From J051 sp040289295 (lineage in GTDB: Bacteria; Armatimonadota; Fimbriimonadia; Fimbriimonadales; ATM1), in the NCBI GenBank assembly GCA_040289295.1, contig PSLA01000006.1:33774-97773 (forward strand): DNA of 64,000 nucleotides. Direction: 5' to 3'. The notes under the pieces were generated by a model that saw only the letters and a program-made list of their open reading frames with translations, was not told where the DNA came from and searched no databases. The translations under genes and the position numbers were made by a program. The stretch's first letter is position 1. Each line of letters starts with the position of its first letter. Of this stretch, positions 1-7,998 are shown in pieces.

Positions 1-883
1 CGTCGAACTGAGCGACGGGCAGGGTGTCCTCACCGGTCAAGCGTTTCCACTGCTCGTCCGGCGAGGAGAAACGGAACCGCTGCGGTAGCGCTTCGCGAAG
101 AAACTCTTCATACAGGGCGTTTCCGGGCGCAGGCGCGATGCCGGCGAACTCACTTGCGTTGCCGCGAATGCTGTCCGGGACTTGGTCAATCCGGTTTCGG
201 AACCGCGCGCGAAGGAACTCCTGCCACTGGCTGCGCACCGTGATCGGAATGCGAAACTCTGCGGGCAGAGACGCTTTGAACTGCAACCACTCTTTCCACT
301 TCCTATCCTGCTTCGGTTCCCAAGTCTTAGTTCGATACAGTTCTCTCGGTGGCTGCACTGTCTGGAACACAGCGTTCTGTTCCATGTACGCCTCGTTGAC
401 AGCCTCTACACTGCCGTATCGCTCTCGTACGAATTCTTGATATCGAAGCAAGAGTCGCGAAGAGATGCGCCCCGCGCCAGTTTGAAAGCCAACCTCCCAC
501 TGGTCAAGCGGCAGATCCATGAGCAAGCGCTCGAAGCGCTTTGCATCGTCGTCGTTCAAAGGATGCACACGCGGAGGGTTCTCGACGCGCTCCGTAGACA
601 TCAAGGCCAGCGCGACTCCTTCACCATAGAACCAACCTGCCTGCTCGATCTTGCCCGCATACTTGTCGTCAACGAACTTGCGGAAGAGTTCCTGCTCGTC
701 GTTCCAATAAGCTGGGATGATGCGCTGGTCGTACTGGTCGGTCGGTCCTTTCGCGCCGGTGGCTGCCATGAGGAGGAACGGATAGACCATCGTTACTCCT
801 CCGGCGCACAAAAGGAGATACACTATCCCCAGCGCCAGCCGGCTGCGAAGCGAACGCCTGCCAACCGTCGATATCAGCGGCAC
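1..883 (-). CDS. MalG-type sugar ABC transporter permease with large extracytoplasmic insertion (partial, N-terminus)
   Basis: The gene reads leftward and leaves the window at position 1; about 294 residues are visible. A GTG start at 883 is chosen because AGGAG lies 8 bases upstream. Residues 15-42 form one membrane segment (RLALGIVYLLLCAGGVTMVY then PFLLMAATGA), matching the first helix of MalG/UgpE-type inner-membrane permeases. In normal family members the permease core follows within about 60 residues. Here more than 240 hydrophilic residues follow with no second helix before the window edge. The insertion contains repeated segments such as FVRERYGSVEAVNEAY and WQEFLRARF that recall glycoside-hydrolase motifs. 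A UgpC/MsmX-type ATPase at 48122-49210 could energise it. Family assignment rests on one helix and architecture, so it is moderately secure. Confidence 0.6.
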   Translation of the reverse strand, partial: MPLISTVGRRSLRSRLALGIVYLLLCAGGVTMVYPFLLMAATGAKGPTDQYDQRIIPAYWNDEQELFRKFVDDKYAGKIEQAGWFYGEGVALALMSTERVENPPRVHPLNDDDAKRFERLLMDLPLDQWEVGFQTGAGRISSRLLLRYQEFVRERYGSVEAVNEAYMEQNAVFQTVQPPRELYRTKTWEPKQDRKWKEWLQFKASLPAEFRIPITVRSQWQEFLRARFRNRIDQVPDSIRGNASEFAGIAPAPGNALYEEFLREALPQRFRFSSPDEQWKRLTGEDTLPVAQFD

Positions 884-966
884 GCAACGACTCCTCGAAG
901 CATCGGGATGAAAATACCCGCTCCTGCTAAACTTCGCCCATGCGCTCGCGGCTATCTTGAGGAAAC

Positions 967-1043
967 GTGAGCGTCTCGCGAACACTCTTCGCTGCCGGGC
1001 TGACCGCCCCGCGAGGAAAGGGCTCGCGGGGACGCTCGCCTCC
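967..1043. repeat. Dispersed GC-rich repeat, inverted pair
   Basis: 967-983 reads as the reverse complement of GTTCGCGAGACGCTCAC. 1021-1043 carries GGCTCGCGGGGACGCTCGCC in forward orientation. The two arms are related to each other and to copies at 4934-5019, 17634-17657, 28761-28783, 37979-38003, 51317-51340 and 59538-59601. The arms can pair imperfectly. Confidence 0.65.
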
Positions 1044-1085
1044 CGCGAAGATCTTGAAGGATCGGGTGGAAACAACCACTGCTGC

Positions 1086-1091
1086 TAAACT
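1086..1091 (+). promoter_or_regulatory. Leaderless -10 box for the acyltransferase gene
   Basis: TAAACT is separated by exactly six bases from the ATG at 1098, so transcription should begin at or beside the start codon. No Shine-Dalgarno sequence fits in the gap. Confidence 0.5.
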
Positions 1092-1097
1092 TCGCCC

Positions 1098-1741
1098 ATG
1101 CGCTTGCGGTGGCGCGCCGCCCGACCCAGATTTCTGGCTCTGCTCGTCTACTCGGTCGCTCGCCTGATCGGGTTCACGTTGCGCTTGCGAGTGCTCGGCG
1201 AGAACGAGAACCTATTCCAAATCCAAGGTGGACGCATCGTTGCTGGCTGGCACGGTCGCACGTTTCTCGCTGCTCTGCGATGGCAACGCAAGGGGTGGTG
1301 GGCGCTTGTCAGCCATTCCCGCGACGGCGAGATGCAGAACGGCATCTTCCAACGCTTCGGCTTCCGAACCATTCGTGGCAGCACCAAACGCGGTGGAGCG
1401 AGAGCAGCCGTGCAATGCGTCCGTCTGCTCAAAGAAGGCGAGACGTTCGTCTTCACGCCCGATGGGCCACGGGGCCCGTCGCGCGAGGTGCAGCAAGGGA
1501 TTCTGTGGCTGGGGGAGCCGCCATCATTCCCGGAGGCGCTGCCGCAAAGCCATGTGCCTTCGCACGCTCCTGGGATCGTTACATGATCCCGCTCCCTTTC
1601 GCAAGGGCAGTCATCGTCTTGGGCAAGCCGCTGCGCGTCCCTCCTAATGCCGACGACCGCGAATTGGAGCGCTTGGCGGCGGAACTAAAGAACGCACTCG
1701 ACGAAGCCGAACGCCGCGCAGAGGAGGAGCTCGCCCTCTGA
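1098..1741 (+). CDS. DUF374-type lysophospholipid acyltransferase, frameshifted
   Basis: The protein resembles the DUF374 branch of lysophospholipid acyltransferases, inner-membrane enzymes that often sit beside waaA. The first frame (1098 to about 1510) gives an N-terminal hydrophobic segment, GWHGRTFLAALRW, SHSRDGEM and FTPDGPRGP, the usual acyltransferase signatures. Homology then continues in the next frame with GAAIIPGGAAAKPCAFARSW and IPLPFARAVIVLGKPLRVP to the stop at 1741. The shift falls at a run of five G at 1511-1515; one more G would restore the frame. About three residues found in relatives also seem to be missing there. It may be a sequencing error or a real lesion. The end overlaps the CTG start of waaA. 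Confidence 0.7.
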
Positions 1742-3032
1742 TCTGGCTGCTCTACAACGCGCTGATTGTTCTCCTTGCGCCGCTGTGGGTGCCGTGGATG
1801 TGGCTGCGAGCGAAGAGGCGAGAGCAACTCCCAAAATGGCGCGAGCGAGCAGGAGACTACGACATCAAGCGCAAGCGCGACAGAAAGCGCATCTGGCTGC
1901 ACGCCGTGAGCGTTGGCGAGGTGCGAGCGGCGGAACCGATCCTGACCGAGTTACGCCGGCTTCTTCCAGACTACGAGGTCGTCCTCACCGTAACGACGAG
2001 CACCGGCTACGGCGTCGCACGGAGCCTGGTTGGGGAGTTGGCACACGCGGTGTACTACTTCCCGCTGGACATCCCTCGCTTCTGCGTGAACGCAATGTTG
2101 CGGGTCGAACCGGCGGTCGTTGCCGTGATGGAAACGGAGCTTTGGATGAACTTCCTCACTGCGGCGAAGAGCATTGGCGCTCGCACATGCCTTCTGAACG
2201 CGCGCGTCTCCGACAGGAGTTACCGGCAAGCGCGATGGCTCCGATTTTTCTACCGCGCCATGTTGGAGCGGGTGGACGAGTGCCTGGCGCAGAGCGAAGT
2301 AGACGCGCAGCGTTTGCGCTCGCTGGGTGCACGCACCGTGCGAGTCGTCGGCAACTGCAAGTTCGACGAAGCGCTTCGCGAAGAAGGGACAATCTCGCTG
2401 CGCTCGTTAATGAACTTGCGTGACGGCGAGCCGCTCATCGTCGTCGGAAGCGCCCGCGGTGAGGAGGAAGAGCGCTTGGTGATCGAAGCGCTAGCTGGAA
2501 TAGAGGCAAGGATACTGTTCGCTCCGAGGCACATCGAGCGCGCCGAAGAAGTGGCCAAGGCAGCGAAGGAGCACGGTTTTGATGTGGGAAGGCGTTCTCT
2601 CGGGGAACTCGAAAAGCCGTTTGTCGTCCTCGACACGCTTGGTGAACTCTCGGGCGCATATGTCGGTGCAGACGTCGCAGTCGTGGGCGGCGGTTTCTCG
2701 AAGCTTGGAGGCCAGAATCTNNNNNNNNNNCCCAGCCGATGGCGGCAGGCGTCCCGGTTGTCTGCGGGCCGCACATGTTCAACTTTCGCTCAGCGTTTGA
2801 CGAAGCGCTGCGAGAGGGAGCTGCCGTCGTCGCGGAGGACAAGACGACACTGCGCTCCGCGGTCCAGTCACTACTCGCCGACCCAGCCCTCCGGGCGAAG
2901 ATGGGCGACGCGGGCAGGCGGGTCGTCGAGAGGAGTCGAGGCAGCGCGCGCCGTTACGCGGAAGAGGTCGCCCGGCTGGTGCGTGAGTTTCATGCTGAGA
3001 GAGCGGCCCGCCGTGCGCAAGAACGGGGATAA
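1738..3032 (+). CDS. waaA: 3-deoxy-D-manno-octulosonic acid transferase (Kdo transferase), assembly gap inside
   Basis: WaaA transfers Kdo from CMP-Kdo to lipid A precursor at the inner membrane, so the organism makes a Kdo-type LPS core. Visible family signatures are HAVSVGEV, TTSTGYGVA, METELWMNF, LNARVSDRS, FAPRH, GGGFSKLGGQN and, after the gap, GPHMFNF. The N-terminal anchor (WLLYNALIVLLAPLW) is read only if translation starts upstream of the first conventional codon (GTG 1789). A CTG at 1738 lies 8 bases after GAGGAGGAG and overlaps the upstream stop, so CTG is the preferred start. Ten N at 2721-2730 interrupt the gene, and the frame changes across them (GGQN on the left, QPMAAG expected on the right), so the true gap length is not 10. 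Confidence 0.85.
2721..2730. other. Assembly gap (10 N) inside waaA
   Basis: A fixed-length run of 10 N. The protein motif on both sides shows that only a few residues are missing and that the reading frame is not preserved through the placeholder. Confidence 0.95.
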
Positions 3033-3033
3033 T
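3028..3033 (+). promoter_or_regulatory. Leaderless -10 box for the HIT gene
   Basis: GATAAT overlaps the waaA stop codon and stands seven bases before the ATG at 3041, which would give a transcript starting at the codon. Confidence 0.4.
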
Positions 3034-3040
3034 CGGTGCG

Positions 3041-3376
3041 ATGGACTGCATCTTCTGCAAGATTGCCGCCGGCGAGATTACGTGTGATAAGGTGATCGAG
3101 ACGGACTCTGTGCTCGCTTTCAGGGACATCAACCCCCAAGCGCCTACGCACGTCCTGGTCATCCCGAAACGGCACATCTACAGCCTGCATGAAGCGACCG
3201 AAGATGACGACCTTGGCGCGCTGTTACTTGCCGCAAAAGAGGTGGCACACTCGGAAGGAGTGGACCGCGCAGGCTACCGGCTCGTCATCAATTGCGGACA
3301 ACACGGCGGTCAAACCGTGGACCACCTGCACGTTCACGTCCTTGGTGGCAGACAGATGACTTGGCCACCGGGATAA
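3041..3376 (+). CDS. HIT-family nucleotide-binding hydrolase (HinT-like)
   Basis: A full-length histidine-triad protein of 111 residues. It begins CIFCKIAAGEI, with the two cysteines typical of the zinc-binding HinT branch, and ends with the catalytic triad HLHVHVLGG preceded by GGQTVDH, then the usual MTWPPG tail. HIT proteins hydrolyse nucleoside phosphoramidates such as adenosine 5'-monophosphoramidate in the cytosol. The gene follows waaA by 8 bases and has its own GATAAT box overlapping the waaA stop. mgtE begins 59 bases downstream with its own promoter. Confidence 0.93.
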   Translation: MDCIFCKIAAGEITCDKVIETDSVLAFRDINPQAPTHVLVIPKRHIYSLHEATEDDDLGALLLAAKEVAHSEGVDRAGYRLVINCGQHGGQTVDHLHVHVLGGRQMTWPPG

Positions 3377-3418
3377 CCGGACAACCTCTCAGACCGGCGC
3401 GCCAGGGAGCGCGATGGC

Positions 3419-3424
3419 TATACT
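3419..3424 (+). promoter_or_regulatory. -10 box for mgtE
   Basis: TATACT lies eleven bases before the mgtE ATG, leaving a predicted 5' leader of only about four bases. Confidence 0.45.
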
Positions 3425-3435
3425 GCGCGTCGCGA

Positions 3436-4854
3436 ATGAGCCAGCCGGAAGCCACGCGACTGCACTGGGCAACGGTGGAGGCGTTGCAGGAGCACGACCT
3501 CCAGTTCTTCATTCAGAAGACTAACCTGCGAGCCCTAAAGGACGAGTTGCAGTCACTCTCCGCAGGCGAGGTCGCTGAACTCGTCAACCAACTGGACGAC
3601 GCCAAAGGCATCTTCGTCCTTCGCCTCCTCGAGCGCGAAAAGGCCAGCGACGCGTTCTCTGAACTTCACCCCGAGCACCGCGACCGACTCCTGCAATCGC
3701 TCACCGACGAGCGACTCGCCGAACTGTTCAACAGCATGGCGCCCGACGACCGAACACGCGTCCTCGAGGACCTACCAGGACGCGTTACCCAGAGGTTGAT
3801 CAATCTCCTCTCGCCGCAAGAGCGGCGCATCGCCCTACAACTGTTGGGCTATCCGGAGTCTTCAGTCGGTCGCCTCATGACTCCCGAGTACATCATGGTG
3901 CAGCCGGACTGGGCTGTCAGCCGGGCACTGCAGCAAGTGCGCGACTACTACGTTAAAGCAGAGACGGCAAACGTTTTGTACGTGGTTGACAGGGGCGGTC
4001 ACTTGGTTGCAGACCTTTTGCTTGCCGAGCTTGTGGCAGCGGAGCCTCAGACGGTGATCGAGGGCCTGATGCACGGGCGCCCGGTGGTCTCCCTGCCAGT
4101 TGACATGGACCAAGAAGAGGCGGTTGAGGTCTTTCGCAAGCACGTTCGCGTAGCTCTACCCGTCGTGGACTCGCAGGGCGTACTGCTGGGCATCGTTACG
4201 CTTGACGATGTGCTGGACGTCGTGGAAGAAGAAGCAACCGAGGACTTCCAGAAGGCGGGCGGCGTCGAGGCGCTCGACGTGCCGTACATGGCGACCCCGT
4301 TTTGGGTGCTGATTCGCAAGCGTGCTGGGTGGCTGATGGCTCTGTTCCTTTCGGAGATGTTGACGGCGACGGCGATGAGTCGCTTCGAAGAGGAGATTGC
4401 GCGCGCGTTAGTGCTCGCAGTCTTCGTGCCGCTCATCATCAGTTCGGGAGGGAATAGCGGCTCGCAGGCAGCGACGCTCGTCATCCGGGCGCTTGCCGTT
4501 GGGGAACTTGGACTGAGGGACTGGTGGAGGGTCGTTCGTCGGGAAGCGAAGGCGGGGTTTGCCTTGGGGATTATCCTCGGCACCGTCGGCGCGCTCCGCA
4601 TCGCGGCATGGCAGGGCATCTGGGGCGCTTACGGGCCGCACTGGCCGTGGCTCGCCGCAACCATCTTCCTAGCTTTGATCGGAGTCGTGCTCTGGGGGAC
4701 GCTTATGGGCTCGACGTTGCCGCTGCTGATGAAGCGTCTGGGGTTTGACCCGGCGACTTCATCCGCGCCGTTCGTGGCAACGCTCGTTGACGTAACCGGT
4801 ATCGTGATCTACTTCGAGGTCGCGATGCTGGTGCTGCGCGGCAAGTTGCTCTAG
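3436..4854 (+). CDS. mgtE: Magnesium transporter MgtE
   Basis: A 472-residue MgtE-type Mg2+ channel. The N-terminal helical domain (about 10-125) has repeated acidic helices (LVNQLDDAK, FNSMAPDDR). A CBS pair follows (about 130-255; RLMTPEYIMVQPDWAV, DVVEEEATEDFQKAGG). Five C-terminal membrane helices (about 285-470) include SSGGNSGSQAATLVIRALA and the final TLVDVTGIVIYFEVAMLVL. ATG 3436 is preferred over an upstream in-frame start because it matches the family N-terminus and follows a TATACT box. The gene converges on the dGTPase gene, with a repeat hairpin between them. Confidence 0.95.
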   Translation: MSQPEATRLHWATVEALQEHDLQFFIQKTNLRALKDELQSLSAGEVAELVNQLDDAKGIFVLRLLEREKASDAFSELHPEHRDRLLQSLTDERLAELFNSMAPDDRTRVLEDLPGRVTQRLINLLSPQERRIALQLLGYPESSVGRLMTPEYIMVQPDWAVSRALQQVRDYYVKAETANVLYVVDRGGHLVADLLLAELVAAEPQTVIEGLMHGRPVVSLPVDMDQEEAVEVFRKHVRVALPVVDSQGVLLGIVTLDDVLDVVEEEATEDFQKAGGVEALDVPYMATPFWVLIRKRAGWLMALFLSEMLTATAMSRFEEEIARALVLAVFVPLIISSGGNSGSQAATLVIRALAVGELGLRDWWRVVRREAKAGFALGIILGTVGALRIAAWQGIWGAYGPHWPWLAATIFLALIGVVLWGTLMGSTLPLLMKRLGFDPATSSAPFVATLVDVTGIVIYFEVAMLVLRGKLL

Positions 4855-4933
4855 CCGATCAGTCTTCGCCCTCCGCGCCCCTTCTCCGTGACACCGAAAA
4901 GGGATCTCGAAGCAATAGCGCGCCGATCCAGAC

Positions 4934-5019
4934 GGAGGGCGAGCGTCCCCGCGAGCCCTTTCCCGCAAGGCGAACAGGCCGGTCCAACGAGGCATGTTCT
5001 TGAGACGCTCACGCTCCCT
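4934..5019. repeat. Dispersed GC-rich repeat, inverted pair between convergent genes
   Basis: 4934-4957 carries the reverse-oriented unit (GGCGAGCGTCCCCGCGAGCC) and 4996-5019 a forward-oriented unit (GAGACGCTCACGCTCCCT). They face each other in the 174-base gap between mgtE (+) and the HD hydrolase (-) and could fold into an imperfect stem-loop, perhaps acting as a bidirectional terminator. Confidence 0.6.
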
Positions 5020-5028
5020 GAGTCTACG

Positions 5029-6078
5029 TCAGTCTTCCCCCTTCGCGTCCCAATCGTTCGGAACGAACAACTCTTCGAAGGTGCGCACGGCGAAGCGGTC
5101 GGTCATCCCGGAGACGTAGTCCACTGCACCGTCAAACCCTTGATAGGGAGGCGGCAGCTCGCTCGGATTCTCAACGTAGTAGTGGAACAGCCCTCGAACA
5201 AGAGACTTTGCCTTCTTGACATCCGGGAAGCGCCGCGCGTAGTCCATGTAGAAAGCATCGAACAAGAAGTCCTTCATTGCATCAAGCGTTCGCCGCATCC
5301 GGTCGCTCATGCGAAGAACCGAGCCATCAGCGCTCGCTTCGATGAGGTCGGTAACCATCGCACCGATGCGACGGCCGTGCGTGTCTCCGAGAGCCTGCAC
5401 CTCGGCGGGGACGTCTTCCCACGCAATCCACCCCGCGCGCAACGCATCGTCGATGTCATGGTTGAGGTAGGCGATCCGATCAGAGACCCGGACGACACCG
5501 GCTTCGAGCGTGCCGACGGAATCTTTCGTCAGTTCTGCCTCCAGGTCGTTAACCCCTTTGCTGTGCCCACCGACGCCTTCAATCGTCTCGAAAGTTAAGT
5601 TCAGCCCCTTCCCATCGTTCTCGATTACGGTCAACACGCGGACGCTCTGTTCGAAGTGCCGGAATCGACGCTCCGGGCGCACCTCCTGAATCGCCTCGTT
5701 TAGCGCCGATTCGCCGGCGTGCCCGAATGGTGTGTGTCCCACGTCGTGCGCGAGGGCAATCGCTTCGGTGAGGTCCTCGTTAAGCCGGAGCGCTCGGGCG
5801 ACGGTACGCGCAATCTGCGCGACGTCAAGCGTGTGCGTCAGGCGCGTCCGGTAGTGGTCCCCCTGAGGCGAGATGAACACCTGCGTCTTGTGCTTCAAGC
5901 GCCGAAAGGACTTGCTGTGCAGGATCCTGTCTCGGTCTCTCTGGAACACGGTGCGAACGGCATCTTCGCTTTCGGGCGTTGGTCTACCGCGACTTTCGGC
6001 GGCGCGTGTGGCGTGTGGCGAAAGCCATTGAATCTCGAATTGCTCCGTCCGCTCACGAATCGGGTGGATTACGGCCAT
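5029..6078 (-). CDS. dgt: Deoxyguanosinetriphosphate triphosphohydrolase-like HD protein
   Basis: The 349-residue protein has the complete HD metal site of dGTPases: RLTHTLDVAQIARTVARAL and then HDVGHTPFGHAGE, preceded by FQRDRDRILHSKSFRRLKHKTQVF. These enzymes cleave dNTPs to the nucleoside and triphosphate. The length and order match the short dGTPase-like clade, in which substrate preference varies, so the exact activity is uncertain. The ATG at 6078 overlaps the end of the upstream glycosyltransferase by 10 bases, which implies co-translation in a three-gene operon (HTH, glycosyltransferase, dgt). Confidence 0.88.
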   Translation of the reverse strand: MAVIHPIRERTEQFEIQWLSPHATRAAESRGRPTPESEDAVRTVFQRDRDRILHSKSFRRLKHKTQVFISPQGDHYRTRLTHTLDVAQIARTVARALRLNEDLTEAIALAHDVGHTPFGHAGESALNEAIQEVRPERRFRHFEQSVRVLTVIENDGKGLNLTFETIEGVGGHSKGVNDLEAELTKDSVGTLEAGVVRVSDRIAYLNHDIDDALRAGWIAWEDVPAEVQALGDTHGRRIGAMVTDLIEASADGSVLRMSDRMRRTLDAMKDFLFDAFYMDYARRFPDVKKAKSLVRGLFHYYVENPSELPPPYQGFDGAVDYVSGMTDRFAVRTFEELFVPNDWDAKGED

Positions 6079-7331
6079 TCGCGTCCCCTCTTAGGTTCCT
6101 CATCACGTTCAAGCCCGGCAACGCGCGAAACAGGGGAGACGCGCCTTGCTTCTAAAGGAGTGGATTCAGATCGCGCGAGAACATCCGAGTATACCTCCAG
6201 CACCGCTTCGCAGTAGTCTTCCACGGTCCAGCGCTTTACGCTCCGCCGAGCGCCCTCGGAGAGGCGGCCGAGAAGCGAAGGGTTACTGAGCACCCGGGCA
6301 ACGGTTTCCGCGAACTGCTTTGCACTGTTGCCCACCGTGTAGCCGTTCACATCATCTTCAATGTTCTCACCGGCCCCGCCACCGTCCACAGCGATCGCGG
6401 GAAGGCCGTACGACATGGCCTCGCCGATGACCAGCCCCTGGGTCTCCGTCATGCTGCTGAACACGAAAAGGTCGGCGGCGACATAGTAGGTATCAACGTC
6501 GCGCCTCGGCACGGCCCCGACGAACCGAACCTTGTCCCCAACGCCAAGCGTCCGCGCCAGAGACTGCAGCTCCTTCCTGGCTGGACCGTCGCCCACCAGC
6601 CACAAGCGCGCCTCCGGGCGCATCTCCACGACGTTCGCAAGCGCTTCGAACAGCAGCCGCAGATTCTTCTCCGGCGCCACCCGACCGACATATAGTAGCA
6701 CCTTTTCGTTGTCTCGCATGCCGAGCAGCTCTCGCGCTTCGTCGCGTGACAAAGTCTTTGGTTTCGGTGTTCCAGTCGGGATGATCGAGACCGGCGAGTG
6801 GACGCCGTGCCTTCGCAGCGATCGCTCCGCCGCCTCGCTCGGCGCTATGACGTGCGCGCAACGGTTGTAGTAGTAGTTCGTGTGCTTCGCGATGCGATAC
6901 AGCAAATACGCGCGAGGGATGAACGGCACATAGTGGACGTAGCGCTGATAGAGCGTGTGGTATGTGCTGACGATCGGTATCCCATGTGACTCCGCCCACC
7001 GAAGACCAACAAACCCGACGGTGAACGGCGTGTGCGTGTGAATTATGTCAAACCGCCTGCTTCGAAACGAGCGAATCCACGGATAGAACGGGGGTATGGC
7101 AAGCGGATAACCGGGCGCCGACGGCAGGCGGATCGATAGAAACCGATGCACGTTTGGGTCTTCGTCGCGATGACCGCGATACGAGGCGGTGAAGATGTGA
7201 ACCGAGTGTCCGCGCTCGCGAAGCTCGTGAACGAGCGACTCGACGCTGATGGAAACGCCGTTAACGATCGGAACGTAACTGTCGGAGAATATAGCGACGC
7301 GTAGGCTTCGCTTAGTCGGGGTGGCGTCCAT
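6069..7331 (-). CDS. GT4-family glycosyltransferase, probably acting on diacylglycerol
   Basis: A GT-B fold glycosyltransferase of 420 residues. The N-terminal domain opens RVAIFSDSYVPIVNGVSISV, a pattern typical of diacylglycerol glucosyl/mannosyltransferases and phosphatidylinositol mannosyltransferases. The C-terminal donor domain has LLYVGRVAPEKNL and the E-x7-E-type site FSSMTETQGLVIGEAMSYG. It should glycosylate a membrane lipid from a nucleotide sugar on the cytosolic face; the precise acceptor is not determinable. ATG 7331 fits the family N-terminus and lies inside the last 20 bases of the upstream HTH gene, indicating translational coupling. Confidence 0.85.
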   Translation of the reverse strand: MDATPTKRSLRVAIFSDSYVPIVNGVSISVESLVHELRERGHSVHIFTASYRGHRDEDPNVHRFLSIRLPSAPGYPLAIPPFYPWIRSFRSRRFDIIHTHTPFTVGFVGLRWAESHGIPIVSTYHTLYQRYVHYVPFIPRAYLLYRIAKHTNYYYNRCAHVIAPSEAAERSLRRHGVHSPVSIIPTGTPKPKTLSRDEARELLGMRDNEKVLLYVGRVAPEKNLRLLFEALANVVEMRPEARLWLVGDGPARKELQSLARTLGVGDKVRFVGAVPRRDVDTYYVAADLFVFSSMTETQGLVIGEAMSYGLPAIAVDGGGAGENIEDDVNGYTVGNSAKQFAETVARVLSNPSLLGRLSEGARRSVKRWTVEDYCEAVLEVYSDVLARSESTPLEARRVSPVSRVAGLERDEEPKRGREWP

Positions 7332-7998
7332 ACTGTTCCACGAAGCGCACGATATTCGATAAACGAAAACGCCGCTGATTGCCCGACGTTCGATGGTGAT
7401 CAAGCCAACCGCGGTTCGTGTAGCGACGCACTGTGGCAGGGCAAACGCCCAGCAGCCGTGCCGCCTCCTCGAGGTTCAACTCGGGGTCAATCAGTCGCCG
7501 GATGAACTCCTCGCGCGGCTCTTTGAACTTCTTCGTGTAGTACTTCTCGGTCACGCTGTCGTCGAACAGCGTGGCAAGGAATTGCAAGTTCTTCGGCGCT
7601 TCTTTGATCGCGGCCTCGAGGTCGGAACTGATGACCGTCTTCGCGAGTGGCTTCTTCCGCCTGCGGGGGCGTGGCGCGTTCAGGCCCACCTTTCGGGTCT
7701 TCGCTCTTTTAACGGTAGCCTTCTCCTCTTCCACGGGCTCCGGCTTCACCTTAGGCGTATCAGTGGCGTGCGCAGGCTTCTTTGTCTTCAGTTCGTTTGC
7801 GATGCGAACCGCTTCGACCACCAGGTTCGGCGAGCGCTTCGCTTCACCGTCTCGTCGTTCCTGAGTCTTGACGTCTATCGTGGCCTCGGCTCCCACCTCC
7901 GGCGCGAGATCCTCAGATGGCTCAGCTACTTCTTCGAAGTCTTCGTCAAGAAATGCGCTTTCGATGTACGCTTCCGGGTCCAATACCTTCTTCGTCAT
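7312..7998 (-). CDS. Protein with C-terminal MerR/excisionase-type helix-turn-helix
   Basis: The 228-residue protein has a long charged, low-complexity N-terminal half (about 1-135, rich in E, K, P and A, with a basic patch PRPRRRKKP). The C-terminal 60 residues form a helix-turn-helix (LNLEEAARLLGVCPATVRRY, then WLDHHRTSGNQRRF). The latter resembles MerR-type or HTH_17 DNA-binding modules that use a short wing. No effector domain is recognisable. The ATG overlaps the queA stop (ATGA), and its 3' end overlaps the glycosyltransferase start, so it belongs to the queA-HTH-GT-dgt run and may regulate it. Confidence 0.7.
   Translation of the reverse strand: MTKKVLDPEAYIESAFLDEDFEEVAEPSEDLAPEVGAEATIDVKTQERRDGEAKRSPNLVVEAVRIANELKTKKPAHATDTPKVKPEPVEEEKATVKRAKTRKVGLNAPRPRRRKKPLAKTVISSDLEAAIKEAPKNLQFLATLFDDSVTEKYYTKKFKEPREEFIRRLIDPELNLEEAARLLGVCPATVRRYTNRGWLDHHRTSGNQRRFRLSNIVRFVEQYGRHPD

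Larger units (their letters stand above)
884..1097. other. Intergenic region: duplicated promoter/start segment flanking an inverted GC-rich repeat
   Basis: Between the divergent permease and acyltransferase genes lie two near-identical stretches of about 40 bases (roughly 912-953 and 1070-1111). Each contains the same exact 22 bases (925-946 and 1083-1104), including the TAAACT box and an ATG. The right copy drives the acyltransferase; the left copy opens only a six-codon frame. Between them sit two inverted copies of the dispersed repeat of this window (967-983 and 1021-1043). Confidence 0.6.

Noticed and set aside
182..970. Long plus-strand open frame over the ABC permease
   Set aside because: It is antisense to a minus-strand gene with a clear start, ribosome site and membrane helix; its own product is basic and shows no family resemblance.
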